From the NCBI GenBank assembly GCA_014904985.1, contig MU129033.1:127943-191942 (forward strand): a stretch of 64,000 nucleotides of DNA. The letters run 5' to 3'. This document shows positions 24,530 through 35,552 of the stretch, piece by piece (the stretch's first letter is position 1; each line of letters begins with the position of its first letter). The notes under the pieces were generated by a model that worked only from the letters and a program-made list of their open reading frames with translations, was not told the DNA's origin and searched no databases. The position numbers were made by a program, and so were the translations under genes. The DNA comes from Hydnum rufescens UP504. Taxonomy: Eukaryota > Basidiomycota > Agaricomycetes > Cantharellales > Hydnaceae.

Positions 24530-26562
24530 ACAGCAGCTGAATATGCTGCTTTGTAATTAGGCATCTCATAATGCCAGTGTTCCTTTTTGAGCATTCACCT
24601 CTTGAGATGGTTGGAATATGCTCCATAGTGTTTACATTCCTGGACCCAATGCTTCTCACTCCCACAGGCAAAACACTTCTGGCCAGGCTTGTTGTGGTTG
24701 ACCACAGAGTCATCTCAAGGATACAGTGTTGGAGGGACAAATCCCTACTACACACAAACCCTATCCGAGGACAATCTTTCAAACAAATGAACCATTTTCC
24801 ATGTCAATCTGGACATCAATTCCCATGCTGTCATTCATTTGAGAACAAGCCCGAATCCCATATGTCTAGAATCCACAAATCTGCACCATTCCTTTACCTA
24901 TACATGAGCCAATTTATTGTTCATCCATGGCACTTCAACAGGCCACCCTAAATTCCACTTCTTTATGCCGTACCTCAATGTGGCAATAGCAATTCAACTT
25001 GCTTGCTTCATTTGACCTTGGAATACTCTCTCACTCCTGATACATGCTTCCTGTTGCCTCAAGGTAACTCTAATGAATTTAAATTATGTAATACAATGGA
25101 TTACACACCCGGGCCTTGATTCCGACTTGTGGACTTGTCACATGACAAATAGGGGCTAATGCAGTGCTCTCAAGGAGTAAATGTGGAATATCTCCCTCAG
25201 TTTTGATTGGATCGACTTAGCAAGATATCTCCCAGAAAGCTATAATTCACACCTTTTAGATGATACCAAAAACGAGGTGAAAAAATCAAAACTGCACCTT
25301 CCAAGTCAATTTTACTATGTGTTTCATATATCCCTTCAGTATTTTTCTATTTTCTCAGTCAGTTTTGATCCAATTTGTTTAGGACAAGCACGCCTAGAAA
25401 GCTGTCAACAGTCTGCATCCAATGGTACCAAGGGAAAAACAAGCAGATTAAAATTCGGCTCTCTACAACTTAACTCCCCCATGTCTTGTTCCATTATTGC
25501 CTCCACTTTTTTTTGATTATTAATGGCAATTATTCTCTGCCCCTCTTATATCCAATGAAGGGTATGTCTAGGATGACCAGTTACACCATTCCCCAAAGGA
25601 TTCTGTTCAGTAGGAGAGGAGGAATAGCTTGGTTAAGCCATATTCCCCTATTCTGACTTGATTTTGGAATATCTCCTTCAGTTTTGAAGCTTTTGACTTG
25701 ATTTCTTTTTCATCATTTTTGCCTTAACTCCACCTTTCTTCTGGTTACCATAGCACTTTTTTGTGATGTATATTAAGTGCAGGAGATGCAAATTTCTAAA
25801 GTTTTCCCCCTCCCCAGTTTTGAGGCACTGATGTATTGCTGCTGGTTCCTTGGGTGAATTCCACCAAGACTACTACACTTTGTCTAGGGCCTCAAGAGGA
25901 GAGCCTTAGGTGTGGTTTTGTGACCCATATTCATTCTTTGTTCTATTGCTTGAGCAGGTGTTGCTTACAGCATTAGATTTATATCCCAAAAGACCTTCAT
26001 TCCTTTGAGCCTTAACATTTGGATTGATCCCATAGTCCCCTCTTTTCATTCTCAATTCCATATCATGGGCTGTGGCTGGATTCATCTTCTGTTTCCTGCT
26101 TACAATGGGTATGTCTTTTCGACACTATCTGCCATCTTGTTCAGGGGGGGGTATGTGACACTGAGGGTGATAGGATTGACCTGCTGGGCACTTTCCCACA
26201 TTAAATGCTGTTGAGGAGGCCCTATTTCCTTCTGCTTCCTCACTGGAGTAGTAGAAGGCTCCCTTGGAATTGTCCTTGAAGGGGAGTGCAAGGAATCCTC
26301 CTCATCCCTTTCTTCATCATTCCCCTGTGTGGCTAAATTGGCTCTCTTGGAGCTCCTTGCTCCTAGACAACATCAGTAGTACTGTGAAGATCTCCACTGG
26401 GTGATCAACACAGCTTGAAATTGTTTGGCCAACATCAGGACTGATTCTATTGGGGGTTGGTCACTCCAGTGCAGGATGACATCCCACTCAGTTGGCTCAT
26501 TGTTCATGACTGAAGCTGTTTCCTTGGGACTATTGGGGGTGAATCGCAAGAAAATGTGCAAG
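24530..26562 (-). pseudogene. A2 gag C-terminal part with zinc knuckle, split by LTR B3
   Basis: Minus strand, matching A3 50745-51366. From 26562 down: FLRFTPNSPKE, MNNEPTEWDVILHWSD, SVLMLAKQFQAVLITQWRSS, an acidic stretch, then the B3 insertion, then the zinc-knuckle region at about 24600-24700 (CFACGSEKHWVQEC-type, CX2CX4HX4C). The N-terminal capsid part is absent because A2 is truncated at 26562. Confidence 0.75.
24727..26104 (+). mobile_element. Solo LTR B3 inserted in A2 gag
   Basis: It starts TGTTGGAGGGACAAATCC and ends CTGCTTACA, 1378 bp, and is opposite in orientation to its host A2. Flanks are ACAG (24723-24726) and ATGG (26105-26108). Both derive from ACGG by CpG decay on opposite strands, and A3 has ACGG at this point, so the 4 bp target duplication is confirmed by an empty site. 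Confidence 0.88.
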
Positions 26563-27330
26563 AGCTACCACATTCAGACTACCTGCTACAGCATCAGGAT
26601 TACCTACTACTTCATGGGAATTACCTGCTACCACATCAGGATTACCTACTACTTCATGGGAATTACCTGCTACCACATCAGGATTACCTACTACCTCATA
26701 GGAATTACCTGCTACCACATCAGGATTACCTACTACCTCATGGGAATTACCTGCTACCACATCAGGATTACCTACTACTTCATGGGAATTACCTGCTACC
26801 ACATCAGGATTACCTACTACCTCATAGGAATTACCTGCTACCACATCAGGATTACCTACTACCTCATGGGAATTACCTGCTACCACATCCAGATTACCTG
26901 CTACCACATCCAGATTACCTGCTACCACATCCAGATTACCTGCTACCACATCCAGATTACCTGCTACCACATCCAGATTACCTGCTACCACATCCAGATT
27001 ACCTGCTACCACATCCAGATTACCTGCTACCACATCCAGATTACCTGCTACCACATCCAGATTACCTGCTATCACATCCAGATTACCTGCTATCACATCC
27101 AGATTACCTGCTACCACATCCAGATTACCTGCTACCACATCAAGATTACCTGCTACCACATCAAGATTACCTGCTACCACATCAAGATTACCTGCTACCA
27201 CATCAGGATTACCTACTACCATATTGGGATTACATGCTATAGTATGGGGAATACCTACTGCCACATTTGGATTACCTGCTACAGCATGGGGATCACCACC
27301 TGTTATCACATGGAATTACCTGCCACAGCA
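26563..27330. repeat. 21 bp minisatellite, about 36 units
   Basis: The unit is close to ATTACCTGCTACCACATCCAG. The left part (26580-26880) has a 42 bp higher-order unit alternating TACTACTTCATGGGAATTACC with TGCTACCACATCAGG variants. The middle (26880-27130) is nearly homogeneous 21-mers, and the right part diverges. Because 21 is a multiple of 3 and the unit lacks stops, long frames are open on both strands (7-residue period, NLDVVAG on minus). I treat these as by-products. Confidence 0.85.
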
Positions 27331-27410
27331 TGAGGGTTACCTGCTACCACCTCAGAATTATCTGCTACATCATGATTTATCCAGTATCTCTTTTCATCTA
27401 TGTGCATAGG

Positions 27411-30400
27411 TTAAATGGAATTAATCCAATCCTCCAGATCATCATCTTGTGAGTTGTCACCTTCAACCCCTTCCAATTCCTGAATCACCACATTATCCAG
27501 TTCTTCCTCCTCTCCAACCACATTTATGTCCCCACCTGTTGGCCATCCATCTTCCTCTGCTTCCACAGCAGGAATGGTATCCTCATCATCCATCAGAGGA
27601 GGATCAGTTTCTGGAGGCTGTGTAACCATGAAAGATGGCCATTGCAAGGCAGGATCCACAGGAAGAGAGCCCAAGGCTTTCCAAGCCTGGGTTGCACTAG
27701 ACTGCAGGGCTGTTTCTTTGCACTGTAGTTCAAACAAAAGTACATCATCTACCTGGTCATCAGCACTCAGTGCCTCTCACTTGCAAGGACCACAGGCCTC
27801 CCACCTGTGCATGTGGCCACAGCCTTCTCTATAGCCAGGCATTGCTGTGCAAGGGATGCCACAAGAGCATGCATTTCAATGCTCAGCCTCCAGATCTCCT
27901 CCTTTCCCTGGTCATACATCAACATTGCCTTGATTCCCTCCCTGATCCCTTCATCTGCTAACCATGCAGGGGGGGCTTCTTCAGCATCACCATCAAGGCC
28001 TGCATCCTCCCAGATAGCATCATCCACTCCAATGTCAAACAGCCCATTGATGTCCACAGGTTTTGGAATCACAGCATTCTTGTGAATTGCAGACCAGGCT
28101 TTCATGTCAGATAGCTGAGCACACAAGGTGTTATATCTCTTGGCCAAGGCTCTTATCCCAGGCATTCAGCACTTCAATGCCTCTGCTGTCTGTGCATGTG
28201 CTTTATGATCTTATGAATGAACCACTAGGTCAGCTTTAGAAGGCCTTTACCCAATCATGACAATCCTACCTAGAGTTGACTGGAAATAAGACTGCTCCAA
28301 TCACTCTGATTCAAAGCAGCACTCTTGAATGTGACTTCGTAATCAGTGCTTTACTGCCCAAGCTTGAAGCCACAATCCCAGGAATTTGTCTTTACTGGCC
28401 TTCTCCAAGGCACTGTATGTGGGCCGGTCCTTCTGTGCCAACTGCTGACAAGCCCTCCTAATTCTTGTAGCCAGCCTGTTCAAGAAATCCCGCCTGTTTT
28501 GTGCTTGCAAAGTGAGGTCAAACTTTGCATCAGCACTTATTTCATCTTCTCCCAGCAGTGATATCTCTTTGAGTAACTTCCTATGGCTAGCCTCTTCATT
28601 GGAATGGGTTGCAAGCATGGTGACAATCTTGTTCACAAACTCCCCTGCCAAATTTTTGGCAACAGCTATGAGGGAGTCAGCATTCCAAGACTTTGCACTG
28701 AAGAGAACATCAACTGATGGGGTAGAGGTTTAGACTGGGTCTCCAACTGATCTTTCCAACTGGCTCGAAGGGTTAGAATGGACACACCACTCTCCCCAAT
28801 TCATTTCTTTGCAGCCTCCAATCGAACAACAGCCAGATGTAATGCTTCATTAACCACACAGCTTGTGATTGAGCTGTTATCTCATCCCAATGTATCACTT
28901 GAGTACTCAGAACAAACAGCCATCGGTTTGTGCTAGAAATTGGGCAGTAAGTCTCAGAAAGCAACTTTGAGATAAAAAGGCATACCCCTGACACTCATAA
29001 CACTGGGGCCAGCTTTTTTAATGCTCCCCAGCACCTTTCACACCCCTCACCATCAGAGAACCCAAACCCTTTTGTTTTTGGGGGTAGTACACACATTGAC
29101 AAGCCACTGGTGCCCAAAGGCATGAAACACTGAGACACCCCAATCAATCCTGGGCAGAAGCAATGGCAGTATCTTCCACTGCCAACACAAACACAGAACA
29201 ATCAGGATATCTCCTCTTGGGGTAACAAAACCAGGAAATTTACCTTGTTCATGCTTCTATGCAAAACACAAGCAATGTCATAGAGGACCCCCAACCTCCA
29301 CCAAGAAGGCAGCTCATTGAAAAGAGAACTCAAAAGAGCTATTGCATAGTACTGTTTCTCTCCTGCAGTGGTCATGTTGACTAGCTGTAGCACCCTATCA
29401 TGATGGCAGATTGCAGCCATTAGGCCAGTAGAGGCAAAGGTTGTGGTCAAGGCCTTTTCACGGTTCTTGTTCACCACCTTGAAGGAGGTCTTGCACCCAT
29501 TGACCACTGAGTTTGGGAGGTGTAAACCTTGTTCCACCCAGTCTTCTTCATCAAATTCATTCAATTCGGAGGCAAGCTTCTTTCTACCCCGCTTGCCCTG
29601 AGTAGGGTGGAGAGACTCCACATAAAGTCTCCACTTCAGCAGTCAGTAGGAAACATGTCCATGGTAGATCCAGTCGAATGTCTTGTAATCCCACCCCTTT
29701 ACATTGCTGCTGTTCAAAGCATGCATCTAGACATAGCACAGAGTGGAACCTATGCAAGGGGTGCAGAACAGTTAGGCCAAGTGTCCTTCAATCCCAGCGA
29801 GAGTAGAAAAGGCCCACAGGTGATTGCCTTCTCGTAGAAGCCCCAGACAATCCTCTGCCATGGGAAAGCACAATGGACAACGTGAATGGAGATGGGCACT
29901 AGGGGTGCTATCCTCCCTAAGTGGCTGATGGTCTTCCACATTCAAGAAGTAACCAGTGGCTATGGGGTCTTGAGACAGGGCATTCACCAGTTCCAGGGTA
30001 TACATTACAGAAGAGAGGTTCCCTCCCCCTGGACCACTGTGGGAGGCATGGATGACATTCTGTGTTAATTCATTTGCATGCTGTTGCACTAGTTGAAACT
30101 GCTGCAATGCAGTAGAGAACAATTTGCGGAAATCATCCTAGAGTCCTGGTTCAGTCTCTTCAAATCAGAGCCCCAGGGGTAATTAATTTACTCACGGTAG
30201 CAGAAGGGGTGAATCCCTTTTCAACCAGGTTGGAACTGATTGTGCTGCACTAGGCAGTGATGTTGGGGGATATATAGATGAAGAGTTTATTGGCAAAGAG
30301 GAGATGGCTAAGGGAGAAGGCAATGGAAGGGCAAATCGGCAAGGCTGGAAATAGCCCCATGGCCACTAAAGTTAAGGCCAGAGGGCAACATTCGCAATAC

Positions 30401-31070
30401 ATCAAGGAGTGGTGTTCCAGTCCTGGTAGTAAAAATCCCTCAATGCTAGGAAGGAAGTGTCGTATTCCCTGAACTCACGGTCCATGTACACTGCTGTCAC
30501 CTCCACACAGTGAGCACTCTTCCCACATTTGCAATTTAGGGGTATGGTGCACTGAGACCCCTTGTGCCACCCATATGATGTCTCCTGGCACCAGCACATG
30601 AATGGTCTGACAAGGGTGGGAATTAGGTGCTTCCAGTGGTCCACAGAAATTTCTTTCCATTTCTCCCATCAGGGGTGGGAAGCCGTTGTGGTACTACTTC
30701 CCAGTAGAGGTGTACGACTGTCTGGCCATGGCAAGCCAGGGGTACAACTGTCCTCTTGAATGTCCTCCCATCCCTCATTGGTGGCCCCAAAGGCCCCCCC
30801 AGGCAAAGAATTTGAGACAGTCTGTTGATGACCGGGAGATGGCTGGATAACTGCCCAGCTTTGAGCTTTGACAGGGGTGGTGGGAGTGTTGCTGGCACCC
30901 TCATAGACTATGGGCTGGATGATGCGACCCTTGTATGCAGTGCCAATGGGATATCTTCAGCGATGTTTCTTGGTTGGGGAGGGGATGAAGTGGTAGTGGT
31001 GGGTTACCCCATTCTCCTCAATGCTGAAATCCTGGCAAGCATCAAATTTTTGTTTGGTGGAGGATGCCAT
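27411..31070 (-). pseudogene. KDZ-family transposase KDZ2
   Basis: The start is ATG at 31070 (MASSTKQKFDACQDF). Then come a disordered N-terminal region, HWKHLIPTLVRPFM with a cysteine cluster (NCKCGKSAHCVEVTAVYMDRE, about 30490-30560), linker frames 29772-30122, and a core at 29202-29621 (STGLMAAICHHDRVLQLVNM, TAGEKQYYAIALL, GVLYDIACVLHRS) followed by GFSDGEGCERCW at 29030-29060. C-terminal frames at 28343-28651, 27767-28165 and 27411-27737 end in an acidic tail (EEEELDNVV, DDDLEDWINSI). The layout is the same as KDZ1. It is broken by at least one TGA (near 30958) and by shifts, although some gaps may be introns. Confidence 0.82.
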
Positions 31071-31475
31071 GGGTTAAGGAGTCTAGGAATAGGCAGATCA
31101 TATGATATGACAGCAGAAGAACAGTCTCTGTTAAAGAAGACTGTGGATCTGGCAATCAATTGTGGAGAGCAGTGAGATTTGATGATGAGGCAGTGATGGA
31201 GGTGGCTTGAACAGAAATTTCCCATCGCTGGAGATTTCCATTGGCTGATTGGGAAACTGGCAATATTACAGTAGGCAGCAAAGACAAGAAGGCATGGTTT
31301 CAAAATAAAGGCTTAGATATATCATGCCCAGATACTCAGGGCTAACCTTGTGGTATACCCAAAGGACATGAAGGGGAAGGCATCAAAATAAACTAAAATC
31401 CCCCTCCCAGTCAGCAGGCCCACCACCTAACCTGACCATGCCCAACCTTCTATCCCAGAGTGGACTCTTCACAAT
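31071..31475. other. Spacer between KDZ2 and the dioxygenase gene
   Basis: 405 bp between the KDZ2 start and the 3' end of the dioxygenase-like gene. No convincing ORF or repeat. It could hold the KDZ2 promoter and the dioxygenase 3' UTR. Confidence 0.4.
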
Positions 31476-33443
31476 TCACAAGACTGATGGCTTGCCCCTA
31501 TCCAAGCAGGGGAAACATGTTTCCATGTCTTGACAAATGTCCAACCACAGGGCGCCAGTTCTTCTCACCTGCAGGGCTTCGCCCACTGAGTCCAATCTGC
31601 CAGAGTATGAGGGGACAAACATCTGACCCGGGGTGAAGAAGATGAGGCTTCCCCTTCCACTGTCAATTTTGTGCAAAGGCTGTTCATTTAGACCATTGGG
31701 ACACTGTCCTTTGGGAGTCGTGATGAATTGCAGAGGATATTGGCTGGAATAAAACTCCTTTTTGTCCAAATTCCAATGGGTAACCAAAGTGGAGGGGAAA
31801 AGGAAGAATACCCGAGTGGGAAGTTGGACCACAATGTTGGCCTCCAGATTCACCAGCCATGCCTGTTCTGTGTCATCAAAAAAACCTGAAAACATTGAAT
31901 TCAGTGCACTACACACACTCCTACGGCCCTCCCATTGGCTTACCAAAGATAAATACAGCACAAATACCTATAGTGACATTTTTTCTGTCACAGTGCAGCC
32001 ATGTCTTTACACATTCTGATAGAGAGGCATTGATGGAGACAAGGAAGAACAGCAATGAGATTGCCTTGATCACTCCATTCATATGGCCTCACCAATACTC
32101 ATCGCAGCAGCGGTATTTCTTTGAAATGGCTGGGAAGTACATATCCATCGTGTTGGTGAGGAGGGACCTGAAACAATATGGTCAGACCTAGGGCAGTGCC
32201 ACAGAGGTCTATGTACCTACTCGATAAGTCACCATTCCTTGGTATTTAGTAATTCTTCAATGGGTTCTTGGTGACTTTCATGGAACTTCATCATGAAGGG
32301 CATCTGAGGCCCACTGCATGGGCTGTTAGACACTGGACCACAGGGCGGATCCTCAAGAGAGTATTAACTCACAGCACTATTGTTCCCACTGGCATGGTTA
32401 AACCCAATATTGCAGCTCCAGCAGCAACCATGGGCATGAGGTCACTCCTTGACTTTTGTTTGTGAAATAAAATGGTTGATTATTCACACAAAACATTCCA
32501 TCCACTCCATGTCCATAGCTGGGCTAATGAAAGATCGAACAGTGAACAAACAGCTATGCTTGTCCACTATAAATGTTGGGAAGCGAAGAAAGGGACTAGG
32601 GGCAAATACATCAGGCTCAAAGTGATTCCCTTGAATGCTGGTAGACTTACTTGTATTCCACCGGTTGTAGTTGCTCCAGAGTGGCAGAGAGTTGGGACTG
32701 TGAAAGTGTGTCCTCCATGCTTTTAGTCACCTTGGTAGACCTGGTGAGACCCAACTGCGATGGCTGTAGATCCTGCATCCCTGAGGTGGCAGACACTACA
32801 ACCACGCTCTCTTTGACTCAGTGTCCTTGGCATCTCCACAATTGTGCTTTATTCCTTTCCGAAATTTCAGGCCTCTGCCGATACTGTTTAGCAGCCTCCT
32901 GAGACTGCAGCTTTCTCTGCTTTGCACAGTCAGGGGATGCAGGCAGAACACTATGACTGGCAGCCAAGATCAAAGTCCCAGGATTCCCCACTGAGGTTGG
33001 CAATAAATGCTTGTCACTTTCGCTGTGCTGAGCAAACCACGAATCACTGAGGGGCATTGATAAACAGAGAGGGCATCAACAGACAGATTCCTGATGCATG
33101 GGACTGCATAGACCAACCTTAACGAGTCCAATAAAGGGAAACAAGCAGTCTCCTCCATGAGTAAAGGGCCATCACCCAACACATCAGCTTCTGAACATAA
33201 GCCATGATTGTCTTCTGGAACATCTGGTCCCAACGGCAGCTGTGAGGTAGCATCTGACCCATCTAATGGAGATTTCCCTGAAACTTGACCTATGAAAGAG
33301 GTGGGAGTGCGTACATCCCGCAGGGGACTGACATCGGATGATTGGAATTGGAGGCTTCCACCAGTGGCCGTGTAGAGTAGAGCAATGGCATCCTGAACCA
33401 ACCAGTCTGCTGTCTGTACGTTTGCACTCTGAATCCTAAACAA
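31476..33443 (-). pseudogene. TET/JBP-like 2OG-Fe(II) dioxygenase, decayed
   Basis: Minus strand, just upstream of KDZ2. The C-terminal half reads LSECVKTWLHCDRKNVTIG, ICAVFIF, then after an intron FFDDTEQAWLVNLEANIVVQ, LFPSTLVTHWNLDKKE, QFITTPKGQCP, GRGSLIFFTPGQMF. His-Cys-Asp (31987-31995) fits the HxD iron ligand, His at 31776-31778 the distal ligand, and Arg in GRGS (about 31650) the 2OG-binding residue. Two introns fit basidiomycete size: 31886-31943 (GTAAGC...TTTTCAG) and 32168-32220 (GTAGGT...TTTCAG). In-frame TGAs (near 32090, 32240) look like CGA decay. The N-terminal part (32818-33443) has a basic stretch AAKQYRQRPEISERNKAQ. I recall this family as multi-copy in Agaricomycetes; the TET/JBP assignment is from motifs only. 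Confidence 0.55.
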
Positions 33444-33585
33444 ATGTCAGCCTGCATGTAAAATTGAGACTGGGGCAAAGGAGTTGCACTTCTTCAGAAG
33501 TCCCCGGGTAAGTTTGGGAATCAGAGTATCATTGGCAGGCATAAGGATGAATTTTTATCCTTCCAACACCACCCCAGTCAGATAA

Positions 33586-34125
33586 TAGTAAGGCAATTGT
33601 TGGTCAACTTCATGGGCCCACCAGATCACAAGCAAACTGCGATCTGGTCACCTGGTGAAGCTGACAGCATTCTCAAAGGAGGAAACAGACTTACTTTTGA
33701 AAGGGGGTGAAGCAAGCCTATGCCACCAACATTCCAGTGGCAAGGTCAGTAAAATAGTAAAGCAATTGTCAGTTGACCTCACAGGTCCACCAGATCACAA
33801 GCAAACTGTGATCTGGTCACCCAGTGAAGTCAACAGCATTCTCAAAGGAGGAAATAAACTTACTTTTGAAAGGGGGGAAGGCAAACCTGTGCCACCAACA
33901 TTCCAGAGGCAAAGGTCAGTAGCGTTCAAATAGGTGCCTGCAACAGCCTTACGGACCCACCGATTTGCAAGCAAACTGCGATTCGGTCACCCAGCAAGGT
34001 GGGAGAATGTAGAAGAGGAACAAGCTCACCAGTGGGCTTCAAGAAACTTCAGAGGCCCACTGATTCCCAAGAACTTGGGATTCGGTCTCCTGGTGAAGTG
34101 GGGGGTTGCGGAAACAAATCATGAG
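33586..34125. repeat. Tandem repeats of about 169 bp with internal palindromes
   Basis: Three units start near 33618, 33787 and 33955, with a shorter fourth near 34055. Each carries a stem CCAGATC...GATCTGG (or CCGA-TTTG...ATTCGG), and the first two share TTCTCAAAGGAGG and CACCAACATTCCAG. In the third and fourth units both stem arms change together. No protein-like reading is convincing. They lie upstream of the dioxygenase-like gene. Confidence 0.65.
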
Positions 34126-34194
34126 CACAGCAATAGCCAATACGAACTTCGCACCTTCTCCTGCAAGGAGAGTTACAGGCCTGGCATTGGACAT

Positions 34195-34379
34195 GATTAC
34201 GTGGTGACCCTGTAAGTGAAAAATGCCAGGCTGGACCCTTGTCATTCAGGACCCCTCAAGAAAAACAGCTTGCATGGAACTCACTGGTCAAGCCCTGTCA
34301 AAACCATGGCCTAGGAGCTATGGGTGAGGCACCGAATGTAATTATGTGGTGACCCTGTAAGTGAGAATTGCCAAGCTGG
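34195..34379. repeat. Two copies of a 45 bp direct repeat
   Basis: GATTACGTGGTGACCCTGT at 34195 and its near copy at 34341, each followed by AAGTGA-AA-TGCCA-GCTGG. Period about 145 bp. One has ACG where the other has ATG. Confidence 0.6.
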
Positions 34380-35261
34380 GCTCCTAGGCCACTCCATGAG
34401 GCCAAAAGCCCCTCTTTTCCTTATGAGAAACTGTCAGGGCTTAGCAATAAATAATTTTGGCAGCATATTTCTTTGGAGGGCTGAAGTTTGCCCAACCTTC
34501 TCAAGACTTACTAGGCCTCTGGGTGGGTTCTTGTAAACCACACAGGCTCTGATTTAAACTTCCCCTTTCCTTGGCTTTTCACTAGACCCTTGTTTATGTA
34601 CACTGTGGACTGTTGGTGGCCTTCCTGGGGAAGGGCCCATGTTCCAGAAGACTCTGTATCCTAATGAAGGAATATCTGGATACTTGGAATTTTGAGGGTG
34701 CAGTATGAGTGGGACAGTACTGTTGGGCTTGATGATCCAAGAGATTACATGAGTTTCCATACAGTCTTTCACCACTCAATGAGCCATATTTGTATTTCCT
34801 CTCTCACTCCTGTAAACCTTCAATGATTTCCCTCAAATTTTGATTGGCAAGTAGAGAAACTTCCTGTGCATCCCTCTGTGTGATTATATAATAATAGAGT
34901 GCTGCCAGTCCTGGAGCCACCCAGTCCCCTACCAGCCTAGTGCTCATCAATCTCACCCTCCCCTTCCAAACTGGAATCCCCAGTGCTTTCCTTCTACTGT
35001 TCCCATCTTGATGGAACTTCACTCTTGCATCTTAAGTGACTTGATCCAAGACAACTTCAGAAACTTCAAGATCTTTGACTCAAGTGTGCAAGTATTGGAA
35101 GGAACCAGTGATACCCGCCAATAGTGTCATTTATTAGGGAAATGAATCAATACAGCATAGCCTTCCCTGCTCACTCCTTTGGTCTCTGCTTGAGAGAATA
35201 ATGAGAAAATATCCTTTCACAGCATCTTTACCTGCCCAGTCTAGTAGTCTGGCAGAACTAA
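34380..35261. other. No gene recognised
   Basis: Several short frames on both strands overlap one another and show no motif. No repeat structure seen. Confidence 0.4.
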
Positions 35262-35263
35262 TA

Positions 35264-35550
35264 GGGGGTTTCAGGCTACAGGAATTTGCCTGGAATTGAA
35301 GCTGGAATCACAGCCAGAATTTTCAGGAATCAAGTTCTGATTCCTGCTGTAGTTCCGGCTCCAAGGCTAGAATCACCCTGGAATTGTGATTCCAGTATTA
35401 AGAACATCAACAGGAAGATTTTCTGTGTAAAAATGGCCTCCCAGGTACACATCCATGGGTGAGCAGACCTGTTTTAATCTGGGACTCCAATGCAGATTCC
35501 AAGCTCAATTCCAAGCCAGTTCCAGGCAATTCTCATAGCCTGAAACCCCC
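35264..35550. mobile_element. MITE with GGGGGTTTCAGGCTA termini
   Basis: Perfect 15 bp terminal inverted repeats (35264-35278 and 35536-35550) flanked by TA on both sides (35262-35263, 35551-35552). It is 287 bp and non-coding, with repeated CTGGAAT/ATTCCAG-type words forming internal stems. Its outer end matches the MITE fragment at 14542. A TA target fits a Tc1/mariner-type mobiliser. Confidence 0.8.
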
Positions 35551-35552
35551 TA

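Larger units (their letters stand above)
14747..26562 (-). mobile_element. Ty3/gypsy chromovirus copy A2 (5' end missing)
   Basis: On the minus strand: 3' LTR at 14747-15326, ORF3, chromodomain, integrase, RNase H, RT, protease, then gag up to 26562. There similarity to A3 stops abruptly (at A3 about 50745) and a minisatellite begins, so the 5' LTR and N-terminal gag are lost. It carries nested LTR-like elements C1 (20610-22318) and B3 (24727-26104). CpG decay is intermediate to strong. Confidence 0.9.

Noticed and set aside
26425..27333. 302- and 259-residue frames with a 7-residue period
   Set aside because: They arise because the 21 bp minisatellite is a multiple of three without stops; several frames on both strands are open alike.
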